Below are positions 33,914 through 44,299 of a DNA stretch of 64,000 nucleotides, piece after piece (the stretch's first letter is position 1; the number at the start of each line of letters is the position of its first letter). The stretch covers positions 1,113,743-1,177,742 of the forward strand of contig JBAIAC010000158.1 of NCBI GenBank assembly GCA_037349315.1, read 5' to 3'. Origin of the DNA: Chelydra serpentina (Eukaryota; Chordata; Testudines; Chelydridae). The notes under the pieces are model-generated. The model saw nothing but the letters and a program-made list of their open reading frames with translations, was not told the origin of the DNA and ran no database searches. A program made the translations under genes and the position numbers.

Positions 33914-35090
33914 ATGACTGCCAGTGATGCAGCTATTAAACTTGAGCTAGCTTGATTGCAGCCGATGAGAAAGATAAAGAACATGCAAGACTGCTACAAG
34001 TTAGACAGATGGAGATGGAGGAGAAGGAGAGAGAGAGGAAGCATGCTGAGGAGGAGAGGAAGCATGCTATGGAGGAGAAAGAAAGAGAGAGGAAGCATGC
34101 TGATGAGGAAAAAGAAAGAGAGAGGAAGTATGCTATGGAGGACAGGAAGCATGCTATGGACGAGAAAGAGAGAGGAAGCATGCCCTGGAGATGGAGAAGA
34201 CCAGGGCGGAGCAGAATATACCGGATAACACTAATAATCCTTCCCCAACAACCCATAAATGGGAGCGACTATGTCCACCGTATGATGAATCCCGTGATAT
34301 TGCGGAATATTTTCTCACCTTTGAGAGACTATGCAATCTCCATACCATCCCTGATGCTCACAAAATGACCATATTGGTAGCAAAGTTGACTGGAAGTGCT
34401 CTGGACATATTCAATGACATGCCTATTGATGAGGCTTCTGACTATGAGAAATTCAAGGATTTGGTTTTAAAACAATTTCAAGTTACACCTGAAACTTACC
34501 GAGTAAAATTTTGAACCCTTATCCGAGGGCCTGCACTAAATAATGTAGCTTATGTAAACCGGATAAAGGAGCTGTTAAAAAAATGGGTCAAGGGAAGGAA
34601 TGTTACTAGCTTTGAAGGAGTGTGTGATTTGATGGCTCAGGAACAATTCCTGAATATGTCCAAGGATGATATAAGACAGTGTTTATGGGATAAGAAAATG
34701 GACTCAGCAGACAGCCTTGCTGCTTATGCTGATCAATACGAACAGTCCCAGATCAGCAGAGGGGCAGGGAAATTTGGCACACAAGGTGTGCAGGAAGCAG
34801 AGAGGAACAACCCTGGTCATAGTTTGGGGAGATACCAGAAAGGAAAACCCGAGACCACACCCCCTCACCAGGAGCAGCCCAAGGCCCCACAAGGAAAAAC
34901 CCAGACCCCTTATTGCCCCACCACCCCATTCTCCAGCAACCCACCTCGCCCCACTGACCAGTCAGCTGGGCGATGTTTCAAATGTAACGACTTGGGGCAT
35001 GTGAAGGCCAACTGCCCCAAGAACCCCAACAGAATACAGTTCATTGCACCGGGGTCACACCAAAGGTCCTCAGGCCCAGATGCCTCCCAG
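33914..35090 (+). pseudogene. gag: coiled-coil, SCAN-like capsid, CCHC knuckle; broken
   Basis: Gag forms the particle. The start at 33914 runs 13 codons and stops at 33953. In another frame a charged coiled-coil region with repeated EKERERKHA-type units follows (33955-34185). A third frame carries the capsid (34191-34514), which ends in a premature TGA at 34512-34514 and continues in the same frame. The stretch at 34515-34740, with RIKELLKKW and LMAQEQFL, resembles the SCAN domain. A CCHC knuckle [14 protein letters not shown] lies at 34974-35015. There are two frame shifts and one stop; no start allows a complete product. Confidence 0.85.
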
Positions 35091-35099
35091 ATACCCTTG

Positions 35100-35380
35100 G
35101 AACGAAGGGAAACAGTGAGTGTGGGCGGAAAGAAGGTTAGAGCGTGGAGGGACACTGGAGCACAAGTGTCAGCTATCCACAAATCCTTAGTGGACCCCAG
35201 CTTAATCAACCCAGAGGCACAAGTGACAATTCAACCGTTCAAGTCCAACTCCTTTGATTTACCTACAGCCGTGTTGCCTGTCCAGTACAAGGGCTGGTCA
35301 GGAAATTGGACTTTTGCAGTCTATGATGATTATCCCATTCCCATGTTGCTGGGGGAAGACTTGACCAATTGTGTGAAGCT
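35100..35380 (+). pseudogene. Retrotransposon aspartic protease domain
   Basis: In the same frame as the knuckle, [12 protein letters not shown] carries the catalytic Asp-Thr-Gly-Ala at 35151-35162, and IPMLLGEDL near 35337-35360 is the conserved end of a retropepsin. The family cuts Gag and Pol polyproteins. A low-complexity Pro/Glu/Thr linker follows to about 35895, where a CR1 interrupts. The domain is open, but the polyprotein is broken on both sides. Confidence 0.85.
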
Positions 35381-35897
35381 AGCCAAGAGGGTGGGAATGG
35401 TCACCCGCAGCCAGGCTAAGCAAGCTGTCACACCTAGCTCTGTTCCTGAGACTTCCACCAGAACCCCATCTGTACTACCAGAGACCCAGATAGAGGTGGT
35501 GGAATGGGATACCCTGACAACGACTGCAACAGCCGTCGTAGATCCAATGACAGAAACCCGACCCAAGCCAGTCTCGGAACCGGAACAGGCGAAGCAACCA
35601 GCACCAGAACCATTGCCAGCACTGAGTCCAGCGCTTGCAACCCCATCTACCGTGCCAACACCCGAGGGCACCACCGAGCCTGCAATGGCAGCAGCAGCCG
35701 ATAACGCAATACAAGAGGCTCAGCCAGAGCCTGAATTACCACATTGTGCACCAGCGGAGAGCGGTTCACAGTCAACGGAAACAAACCCATCACCTGCATC
35801 GCTTCCAGAGGGACCCAGCCCAGGTCCACAACCCAGTGAGGAACTGATGTCTCCAGCATCTAGGGAACAGTTCCAAGCCGAGCAGGAAGCAGATGAA

Positions 35898-36953
35898 AGC
35901 CTACAGAGAGAGGAGAAGGACCTCGGAGTCCTGGTTGATCACAGGATGACTATGAGTCGCCAATGTGATGTGGCCGTGAAAAAAGTTAATGCGGTCTTGG
36001 GATGCATTAGTCGAGGTATTTCTAGTAGAGATAAGGAGGTGTTAGTACCGTTATACAAGGCATTGGTGAGACCTCATTTGGAATACTGTGTGCAGTTCTG
36101 GTCTCCCATGTTTAAGAAGGATGAATTCAAACTGGAACAGGTACAGAGAAGGGCCACTAGGATGATCCGAGGAATGGAAAACCTGTCGTATGAAAGGAGA
36201 CTCAAGGAGCTTGGTTTGTTTACCTTAACCAAAAGAAGGCTGAGGGGAGATATGATTGCTCTCTTTAAATATATCAGAGGGATAAATACCAGGTAGGGAG
36301 AGGAATTATTTCAGCTCAGTACCAATGTGGACACAAGAACAAATGGATATAAACTGGCCATCAGGAAGTTTAGACTTGAAATTAGACAAAGGTTTCTAAC
36401 CATCAGAGGAGTGAAGTTCTGGAACAGCCTTCCAAGGGAAGCAGTGGGGGCAAAAGACCTAACTGGCTTCAAGATTAAGCTAGATAAATTTATGGAGGGG
36501 ATTGTTTGATGGGATAGCATGATCTTAGTCAAAGGTCAATTAATTGCCATCAGTGGTAAATAGGACCAATGGTCAATGATGGGATGTTAGAAGTTACTAC
36601 AGAGAACTTTTTCCTGGGTGTCTGGCTGGTGAGTCATACCCACATGCTCGGGGTTCAGCTGATCGCCATATTTGGGGTCGGGAAGGAATTTTCCTCCAGG
36701 GTAGATTGGCAGAGGCCCTGGAGGTTTTTTGCCTTCCTCTGCAGCATGGGGCACGGGTCACTTACCGGAGGATTCTCTGCATCTTGAAGTCTTTAAACCA
36801 TGATTTGAGGACTTCAGTAGCTGAGACATAGGTGAGAGGATTATTCCAGGAGTGGGTGGGTGAGATTCTGTGGCCTGCATTGTGCAAGAGGTCAGACTAG
36901 ATGATCATAATGGTCCCTTCTGACCTTAAAGTCTATGAGTCTATACATCTATG
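35898..36953 (+). mobile_element. CR1 LINE 3' fragment nested in the gypsy element
   Basis: The fragment opens in frame with the gypsy linker: [20 protein letters not shown] then [14 protein letters not shown] and [18 protein letters not shown], all CR1 ORF2 C-terminal motifs. A stop at 36294-36296 ends the fused frame. The 3' region continues to a tail ACCTTAAAGTCTATGAGTC at about 36940. It separates protease from integrase. No clear target duplication is seen. It must postdate the gypsy insertion. Confidence 0.92.
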
Positions 36954-36999
36954 AGACAGTGGGACGGAGCACCCCAATGCCTCTCAGCTCTTCTAATCG

Positions 37000-38160
37000 A
37001 TCCCGGTTTGTTATAGAAAAAGGACTTCTATATAAGGAGACTCTTTCTGGTTGACACCAGGAAGACTGGCATCCTCAGAGACAGTTGGTGGTTCCGACTA
37101 AGTACCGGGTAAAGCTCTTGAGCTTAGCCCATGATCATCCTCGTGGTCATGCTGGGGTGAACAGAACCAAAGACTGTTTGGGGAGGTCATTCCACTGGGA
37201 GGGAATGGGCAAGGATGTTTCTACCTATGTCCGGTCTTGTGAGGTGTGCCAAAGAATGGGAAAACCCCAAGACCAGGTCAAAGCCCCTCTCCAGCCACTC
37301 CCCATAATTGAAGTTCCCTTTCAGCGGGTAGCTGTGGATATTCTGGGTCCTTTTCCAAAAAAGACACCCAGAGGAAAGCAGTACATACTGACTTTCATGG
37401 ATTTTGCCACCCGATGGCCAGAAGCAGTAGCTCTGAGCAACACCCGGGCTAAAAGTGTGTGCCAGGCATTAACAGAGATTTTTGCCAGGGTAGGTTGACC
37501 CACCGACATCCTTACTGATTCGGGAACTAATTTCCTGGCAGGGAGCATGGAAATCCTGTGGGAAGCTCATGGGGTGAACCACTTGGTTGCCACCCCTTAC
37601 CACCATCAAACAAATGGTCTGGTGGAGAAGTTTAATGGAACTTTGGGAGCCATGATACGTAAATTCATAAATCAGCACTCCAACGATTGGGACCTAGTGT
37701 TACAGCAGTTGCTCTTTGCCTACAGGGCTGTACCACATCCCAGTTTAGGGTTTTCACCATTTGAACTTGTGTATGGCCGCGAGGTTAAAGGGCCATTACA
37801 GCTGGTGAAACAGCAATGGGAGGGCTTTACGCCTTCTTCGGGAACTAACATTCTGGACTTTGTAAGCAACCTACAAAACACCCTCCGAGACTCTTTAGCC
37901 CTTGCTAGAGAAAACCTAAAAGGGGCTCAGGAAGAGCAAAAGGCCTGGTATGATAAACATGTCAGACAGCGTTCCTTTAAAGTAGGGGACCAGGTCATGG
38001 TCTTGAAGGCGCTCCAGGCCCATAAAATGGAAGCGTCATGGGAAGGGCCATTTACGGTCCAAGAACGCCTGAGAGCTGTGAACTATCTCATAGCATTCCC
38101 CACCACAACTCTCAAGCCTAAAGTGTACCATGTTAATTCTCTAAAGCCTTTTTTCCCCCG
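37000..38160 (+). pseudogene. Integrase, upstream of reverse transcriptase; two stops
   Basis: Integrase joins cDNA to the genome. The zinc-binding HHCC region (HDHPRGHAG then CEVCQRMG) lies at 37130-37260. The first catalytic Asp is in VAVDILGPF near 37330, the second in TDSGTNF after a stop, and the Glu in NGLVEKFNG near 37615-37640. The C-terminal GPF/Y-type module ends in YHVNSLKPF near 38145. In-frame TGA codons at 37052-37054 and 37496-37498 break it. It is in the same frame as the polymerase that follows, so both belong to one pol. Confidence 0.92.
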
Positions 38161-38169
38161 AGAATTGAA

Positions 38170-39676
38170 GGTTTGTCAGTTTACTGCCCAGGGAGCAGAA
38201 GACGCTGAGTGGCCTGAAGGTGTCTACTATGAAGGGAAAAATGACGGTGGCGTGGAAGAGGTGAACCTCTCAATGACCCTCGGACGTATGCAGCGCCAGC
38301 AAATCCAGGAGCTGTGCACTAAATTCGCACCGATGTTCTCAGCCACCCCAGGACTGACCGAACGGGCATACCACTCCATTGACACAGGTAATGCCCACCC
38401 AATTAGAGCCCGACCTTACCGAGTGGCTCCTCACGCCAAAACTGCTATAGAACGGGAGGTTCAAGCCATGCTACAGATGGGTATAATCCGTCCCTCTAGC
38501 AGTGCATGGGCCTCTCCCGTGGTTCTAGTCCCCAAACCAGGTGGGGAAATACGCTTTTGCGTGGACTACAGTACGCTAAATGCTGTGACTTGCCCAGACA
38601 ACTATCCAATGCCTCGCACAGATGAACTATTGGAGAAACTGGGACGTGCCCAGTTCATCTCCACCTTAGACTTAACCAAGGGGTACTGGCAGGTACCACT
38701 AGATGAATCCGCCAAGGAAAAGTCAGCCTTCATCACCCATGTCGGGCTGTATGAATGTAATGTGCTCCCTTTCGGGCTGCGGAATGCACCCGCCACATTC
38801 CAGAAACTGGTAGATAGTCTCCTAGCGGGACTGGGAGAATCGGCAGTTGCCTATCTTGACGATATGGCCATATTTTCTGACTCATGGGCCGAGCACCTGG
38901 AGCATCTCCAGAAGGTCTTTGAGCGCATACGAGAGACAGGACTAATTGTTAAGGCTAAAAAGTGTCAAATAGGCCTCAACAGAGTGACTTACCTTGGACA
39001 CCAGGTGGGTCAAGGAACTATTAACCCCCTACGGGCCAAGGTGGAGGCTATCCAAAAGTGGCCTGTCCCAAAGTCAAAGAAACAGGTCCAATCTTTCTTA
39101 GGCTTGGCCGGATATTACAGGCGATTTGTACCGCACTACAGCCAAATCGCCGCCCCTCTAACTGACCTAACCAGAAAGAACCAGCCAAATGCGGTTCAGT
39201 GGACTGATGAGTGTCGGAAGGCCTTTAACCAGCTTAAAGCAACACTCATGTCTGACCCTGTGCTAAGGGCCCCGGACTTTGATAAACCGTTCCTAGTAAC
39301 CACAGATGCGTCTGAGCGTGGTATGGGAGCAGTCTTAATGCAGGAAAGACCAGATCAAGAATTCCATCCTGTCGTGTTTCTCAGCAAGAAGCTGTCTGAG
39401 AGGGAAAGCCACTGGTCAATCAGTGAGAAGGAACGTTATGCCATTGTCTACGCTCTGGAAAAGCTACGCCCATATGTTTGGAGACGGCGTTTCCACCTGC
39501 AAACCGACCATGCTGCACTACAGTGGCTTAATACCGCCAAGGGAAATAACAAAAAACTCCTTCGATGGAGTTTAGCTCTCCAAGATTTTGATTTTGAAAT
39601 ACAACACATTTCAGGAGCTTCTAACAAAGTGGCTGATGCACTCTCCCGTGAAAGTTTCCCCGAACCAAGTGGTTAA
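38170..39676 (+). pseudogene. Reverse transcriptase and RNase H of the Gmr1-like element
   Basis: The stretch is open without interruption from 37547 to 39676. The polymerase copies element RNA into DNA: visible motifs are RPYRVAPHAKTAIE, RFCVDYSTLNAVT, ISTLDLTKGYWQ, NVLPFGLRNAPATFQ and the catalytic YLDD at 38852-38863, then the connection YLGHQVGQG and FLGLAGYYRRFV. RNase H follows with LVTTDASERGMGAVL, EKERYAIVYALEKL, TDHAALQWL and GASNKVADALSR. Catalytic residues look intact, but upstream stops prevent a full polyprotein. Confidence 0.94.
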
Positions 39677-39810
39677 AATCGTCCTTGCAATGTGGGAAAT
39701 ATTGTTAGTCTTTATCCAGTTATTAGTATATTTGGAGATGCATGTGTCTTATTACTTTTGTTTTCTTTTAGAGCTCCAGGAAGAAATCACAGCCAGGGTT
39801 TCACACTATC

Positions 39811-39826
39811 GGTGATTTGGGGGGCG
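39811..39826 (+). promoter_or_regulatory. Polypurine tract before the 3' LTR
   Basis: GGTGATTTGGGGGGCG lies directly before the LTR start. A G-rich tract here primes plus-strand DNA synthesis in LTR elements. The last two bases depart from a strict purine run. Confidence 0.6.
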
Positions 39827-40629
39827 TGTCATAAATATAAAGGGGAGAGGGTCTGATGCAGTGCTATAAGAGCCTCTGACCAGTAAAGGGTTAAGAAATG
39901 CAGGTAGCCAGACTGACACCTGACCTGGCTGGCATCTGACCAATAAGGGGACAAGATACTTTCAAATCTTGGGAGGGGGAAAAAGCTTGGTGTGTGGCTT
40001 TGTCTGAGTCAGAGTGATCTTGGAAGACAGAAGGAACCTACAGAAAATCAACCCTCCCTTTTCTGAAGTAAGTTTAGATAGCATAGCGAATAGATTTCTG
40101 TTTAATTTTGCTTGGTGTATTCCCTGTGTTAGAAGGGGGGGGGGGTTATTCATGGTTTTCTGTAACATTAAGGTTTTGTCCAGAGCGGGAAATCTCTCTG
40201 AGTTTGGAAATTGAGTGCCCTGTAAAATAGTTACCATCCTGATTTTACAGAGATGATTTTAACTTCTTTATTTTTAATAAAATCCTTCTTTTAAGAAGCT
40301 TACTGTTTTCTATGGTGTTAAAACCCAGGGGGTGGGTTTTTAGATCACTGTGTAACCAATTGGTTGGGAGATTGTTCTCAAGCTTCCCAGGAAAGGGGGT
40401 GTACGGCTTGAGGGGGTAGTTTGGGGGGGGGGAGGGAAGTTCAAGTGATTCCTTTCCTGGATTCCTGTTAGACATTTGATGGTGGCAGCGAAAGAAGCAT
40501 TTCTCAGGGTGCAGGGAATTTTGTACCTTGGGGGTTTTAACCTAAGCTGGTAAAAATAAGCTTAGGGGCTCTTAATGCGGGTCCCCACGTCTTTACCCTA
40601 GAGTTTAGAGTGGGGAGGGAACCCTGACA
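39827..40629 (+). repeat. 3' LTR of the Gmr1-like element
   Basis: The 803-bp copy runs TGTCATAAATATAAAGGGG to GGGAACCCTGACA and is followed by the duplicated AGCTC. AATAAA lies near 40276. It is highly similar to the 5' LTR. Confidence 0.95.
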
Positions 40630-40679
40630 AGCTCACTAGGAGGCAGTTTTCTCCAGCCCTCAGAACATTTGGTGGCTCT

Positions 40680-41160
40680 AAAAAAAAACTCTAAGGTTTT
40701 TTCATGCCATGCGCTGGATAGAATGTCTTTGGGACAAAGAAAGGAAAGACCACATGGCAAGAGATGATAAAAGGCTGATGCCTCGCCTCCATCTTGTCTT
40801 CAATCCTGCTTCATACCTCTGGAGGGACTTTGCTACAAACGGAAACTCTATACATGTGGATGTGCTCCAGAGACTTGATTTGAACCTGCAGTTTATTCTA
40901 TCACTGCTACAAGCCTGAACCAAGAACATTGCCATTACTGTATGTAGTTGATTTCATGTAACCAATTCTAGCTCTCATCTGTATCTTTTTCCCTTTATGA
41001 ATAAACCTTTAGATTTTAGATTCTAAAGGATTGGCAACAGCGTGATTTGTGGGGAAGATCTGAGTTGTGTATTGACCTGTGTCTGGGGCTTGGTCCTTTG
41101 GGGTCCTTTGAGAGAACCTGTTTTCTTTTACTGGGGTATTGGTTTTCATAACCATTCACC
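40680..41160. mobile_element. Probable LTR-type repeat fragment
   Basis: The region contains ATGAATAAACCTTTAGATTT (a polyadenylation signal context) and ATTCTAAAGGATTGGCAACAG, which I associate with dispersed reptile LTR repeats. No ends or target duplication were found, so the call is weak. Confidence 0.4.
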
Positions 41161-41439
41161 CCCATAACGAGTGGCACTGGCGGTGATTCTGGGAAACTGC
41201 AGTGTCCAAGGGAATTGCTTGTGTGACTTGTGGTTGGCCAGTGGGGTAAAACTGAAGTATCCTCTGTTTGGCCAGCCTTACAGGTGGAAAAACCCCAACT
41301 TTGGGCTCTAACTGTCCTGATTGAAGCAATTTTTCCTGAACTGGCACTCTCAGTTGGGTCCTGTCAGAACCAGCATTGTTACACCTCCCTATGCTACTCA
41401 CGGCTCTGTCCCTACGTCTAATGATGGCTTTAGCCCTGT

Positions 41440-41760
41440 TCACCACTGGGAGCTCATCTTGAGCGGCTTCTCCACTCTGGCCCCTAAATCCTTTTCAGAG
41501 TCACTGCTTTCTTGGATACACTTCCCCATTCTGTAGGTGTGGCCGGCATGCGTTGTTGCTAGGTATAGGACCTTGCATTTGGCTCTGGTCAAACTTGTTT
41601 GCTTTGAATGGGGCCAGCTTGCCGAATGAGTCAGATTGCTCTGTATCTCTGCCCTCTCCTCATCAGTAATTACCACTCCGCCAGTATTTTGTCACCCACC
41701 AATCTTATCAGCAGTGATTATATGTTTTCTCCCAATTCACTGATAACAAATATTTTAAAA
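41440..41760 (-). mobile_element. CR1 LINE reverse-transcriptase fragment, minus strand
   Basis: The minus strand encodes KCKVLYLATTHAGHTYRMG and then SSDSEKDLGARVEKPLKMSS, a degraded version of the CR1 ORF2 segment just before EKDLGVLVD. The frame is broken and the fragment is short. Confidence 0.72.
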
Positions 41761-42019
41761 AATAAGCCCTTGAGAGCTTCTTAAGACTCTTGGTACGCAG
41801 GACCTGCTCCCCACGGCAGAGTGAGAAAATGCCGTCCAGCCCTGCTGGTACATAGGAGAGAAGCAAAGAAGGAAGGCAGGAGCTCTCCCTCAGCAACTAC
41901 CTGAAGGTCCCTCTCCCTGAGGGAAGGGAGGACCTGCGCCCGTTGCACCAGGGTTTGCTGTTCTGTCCCGTCTGGTGGCGCTGAGACTCCATAGAGAGAG
42001 AATTAAATGAGTCTGTTCC

Positions 42020-42115
42020 ATAGCCTTAGCTAATAGGCTGCTGGCTTTTAGCTCCTGCTGTAGAGGCTCATGGACTAAGCTCCCAGGTTCGATCTCCTGC
42101 CAATCAGTGTTATAA
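42020..42115 (+). repeat. tRNA-derived SINE-like fragment
   Basis: A B-box-like GGTTCGATCTCC (about 42086) follows an A-box-like TAGCTAATAGGCTGC at about 42028. The spacing is tRNA-like, but there is no cloverleaf. Confidence 0.3.
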
Positions 42116-42178
42116 GTGGGGGGTTGTGATGTTATTGACATGAACTGTGACCGTATAGATCATTGCTGAAACCAAGGT

Positions 42179-42275
42179 CCTAGAAGCGACAAAGGGTCTT
42201 GTGGCACCTTATAGACTAACAAGGGTATTGGAGCATAAGCTTTCGTGGGTGAATACCCACTTCATCGGATGCAAG
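42179..42275 (+). mobile_element. AGACTAAC-family retroposon, unfolded fragment
   Basis: It begins at TAGAAGCGACAAAGGGTC and carries CTTGTGGCACCTTATAGAC, GCATAAGCTTTCGTGGGT and the 3' part ACCCACTTCATCGGATGCA. It shows the normal layout of the family whose foldback copies lie at 12595 and 30968. Confidence 0.75.
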
Positions 42276-42349
42276 CAGTGGAAATGTCCAGGGGCAGATA
42301 TGTCCTAGAGTTGCTCCTATCCATTTCATGAATTTCATGGCTAATGAAA

Positions 42350-42680
42350 GCTAAGAGGTTTCTTCCCTGGGAGATTTGCTGAGGCTTCACCCCTGTGGAT
42401 TCGCCAATGTCAAGAAAGCGTTGAGTTGTCACTGTCGCTTTCCCCACACTCAAGGCACGTACAGGGTTTCTCTTCCTTGTGGGGTCTCCTGTGTGTAACA
42501 CGGGCTGATCATATCGTGAAACCTTTCCCACACTCAAGGCATTTCTATGGCCTCTCCCCTGTGTGCAGTCTCTGATCTGTGTAAGGTGGGATCCCCCACT
42601 GAGGCATTTCCCACACACCAGACACTGACAGGGCTCCTCTCCCGGGGGAGTTTTCTGATGTCTACTAAGTCCTGCCCTCC
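42350..42680 (-). pseudogene. C2H2 zinc-finger pseudogene fragment
   Basis: On the minus strand, CQCLVCGKCLSGGSHLTQ (about 42625-42575) is the start of a C2H2 finger. Linker-like TPPGEEP precedes it, and eroded repeats of LSVGK follow at regular spacing to about 42390. Finger cysteines and histidines are lost in most units. These proteins bind DNA, but this copy has no intact finger array. A tandem repeat abuts its 5' side. Confidence 0.75.
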
Positions 42681-42910
42681 AGGCTGCTCCCCACCCGCTA
42701 GTCCAGCCCTGGGAACTCCAACCCCCCCAGTCCTGCCCCCTCCAGTCCTGCACCCCACCCGCTAGTCCAGACCTGGGATCTCCAACCACCCCAGTCCTGC
42801 CCCCCCAGTCCCGCCCCCAGGCTGCTCCCCACCCACTAGTCCAGCCCTGGGACCTCCAACCCCTCCAGTCCTGCCCCCCCAGTCCTGCACCCCACCCATT
42901 AGTCCAGGCC
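42680..42910. repeat. C-rich tandem repeat, 62- to 78-bp units
   Basis: About four units share CTAGTCCAGCCCTGGGA and TCCAGTCCTGCACCCCACC. Landmarks lie at about 42699, 42762, 42839 and 42902. Some units have an extra CCCCAGGCTGCTCC. No coding role is seen. Confidence 0.8.
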
Positions 42911-43179
42911 CAGGCTCGGGGTGTGACGGGGCCGGACCCAGCGAGCCCCGCGGGGCGGAAATGAGGCCAGAGCGGGGCGGAAGTGGAAGCTGCGCCCTTG
43001 GGGAGAGGGGGGGCGGGCTCTTGCAGGCGACATGTTCCCCCCCAGCCCCGCGTGCCGTCCCCTCCCCCGCACGCCGTCTCTAGCCCCGCCCCCCGGGGAC
43101 GGAGGGAAGGGCCCTGCTGGAGATTCCCCGCCCCTGTGCAGCCAGCACCGCCCACAGACACACTGAGCTCCTCTCTGGT

Positions 43180-43355
43180 CTCTGATTGGTGCTCCCATTA
43201 GCCTATCACACCTCCCCTGTTCTAATTGGTGCCAAAAAAATCCTCACCTCCCCCTATTGTAGTTGAGCTATCTCCTGCCAATCAGAGTGTTTAAATGTGC
43301 TTTCCATGGCCGCTGATTGGCCCTTGCAGAGACTAACTCTGGCTGTGATTGGAGG
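43180..43355. promoter_or_regulatory. Cluster of five CCAAT (NF-Y) boxes in CpG-rich DNA
   Basis: ATTGG or CCAAT occurs at 43185, 43225, 43278, 43316 and 43348, spaced about 30-55 bases. CpG-rich sequence (42930-43930) surrounds them. NF-Y binds CCAAT boxes in promoters and in some LTRs. No downstream gene is recognised, so this could be a promoter remnant or an LTR. Confidence 0.5.
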
Positions 43356-43489
43356 CCAGACCCGCAGCTTCCCATCGTGTGCAAGGCTGCCCCACGTGGG
43401 GGAGAGTCCCGGGTCCCTGGCCACGCCCCCAGGTCCCGCCCAGCCCCTGTGGGGTTGTTGCGGGTGGTGGGAAGCAGCCGCAGCGCAGC

Positions 43490-43503
43490 AGCGCCCCCTA
43501 GTG
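43490..43503 (-). promoter_or_regulatory. CTCF-like motif
   Basis: The minus strand reads GCACTAGGGGGCGC, one mismatch (first base) from the CTCF core consensus. It lies in the CpG-rich region and faces opposite to the + strand minisatellite motifs. Binding is not shown. Confidence 0.5.
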
Positions 43504-43744
43504 CTGCGGCTGGTGTGAGCTTTGCCCGGCTACTGGCCATGGGGGGCGGGGCTAATGCACAGTGTGGGGGGGCTGCAGCCCCACCAGCCCCCTGCCCACA
43601 GAGCATGAGCCCGGTCGGTCCCTCCCGCCCCGTGTCCTGTCTCCCGCCAGCGGCCAGCGCCAGGTGCCCCGAGGGACTGAGCCGAGCAGGGAACCGTCCG
43701 CGGCCCCGGCCCCTGTCACCCGTTCCCAGCCTCTGGCTAACAGG

Positions 43745-44060
43745 CGAGGGCCGAGGTGGGCAAACATCCCAGGGGCCACATCCGGCCCGCGGGACCCTCC
43801 TGCCCGGCCCTTGAGCTCCCGGCCCCTCCCCCGCAGCCTCCGCTCTCTGCACCGCCGGCTCCTGCCCGTCCCTCCTGCCGGGGAGCGCGGGGGCGGGGCT
43901 GCGAGCTCCTGCCACTCTGAGCGGCATGGTTGGGGGCAGAGAGCGGTGGGGGGGGGGGGTTGGATTAAGCCCAGGAAGTTCCAGGGGGCGGTTTGGGGAG
44001 CCGCTGCTGCAGTCCCTCTATGGAAGAAGTGGGAGCCATACTCTCCGATGGCCATATTTC
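43745..44060. mobile_element. GC-rich hAT-like MITE fragment
   Basis: The start GAGGTGGGCAAACATCCC, followed by GGGCCACATCCGGCCCGCGG, is typical of GC-rich nonautonomous hAT repeats in reptiles. The right end was not fixed. The long open frames here reflect GC content. Confidence 0.5.
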
Positions 44061-44075
44061 AGAGGTGGCTACAGA

Positions 44076-44240
44076 CTCTATGGATACGTCTACACTACAC
44101 TAGTCCGATTTTACAGAAATCGAGTGTTGGGAACAGATAGTATAAAGTCGAGTGTCTGCGTCCACAGTACCGTGGCAAGCGTTGCCGTTCTCTCATGCAA
44201 GAAACTGCCCAGTCTGCGCTAGCAGTGAGACTCCCTCACT
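44076..44240. mobile_element. DNA-transposon-like repeat fragment
   Basis: GGATACGTCTACACTACACTAG with internal AAATCGAGTGTTGG and AAAGTCGAGTGTCTG resembles the terminal part of a dispersed reptile DNA transposon. Boundaries are uncertain. Confidence 0.4.
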
Positions 44241-44299
44241 ATCAGCAGAAATCAGTGAGAGCTCTGTGAAGTGCAGGGACCCACAGGGGATTGAACAGG

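Larger units (their letters stand above)
32852..40629 (+). mobile_element. Gmr1-like Ty3/gypsy LTR retrotransposon, defective
   Basis: A 7,778-bp element with two LTRs, flanked by AGCTC at 32847-32851 and 40630-40634. The order is LTR, primer site, gag with a CCHC knuckle, protease, (inserted CR1), integrase, reverse transcriptase, RNase H, purine tract, LTR. Integrase upstream of reverse transcriptase is the Ty1/copia-like order known in the Gmr1 group of deuterostome Ty3/gypsy elements; the polymerase itself is Ty3/gypsy-like. It is dead: gag has frame shifts and a stop, pol has two in-frame stops, and a CR1 separates protease from integrase. Confidence 0.93.

Noticed and set aside
33936..34256. 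A minus-strand frame with repeated FSSIACFLS hydrophobic units.
   Set aside because: It is the antisense of the coiled-coil repeats of gag.
43268..44140. Several 160-220 residue frames on both strands.
   Set aside because: The sequence is very GC-rich and partly a MITE. The frames overlap each other and show no family.
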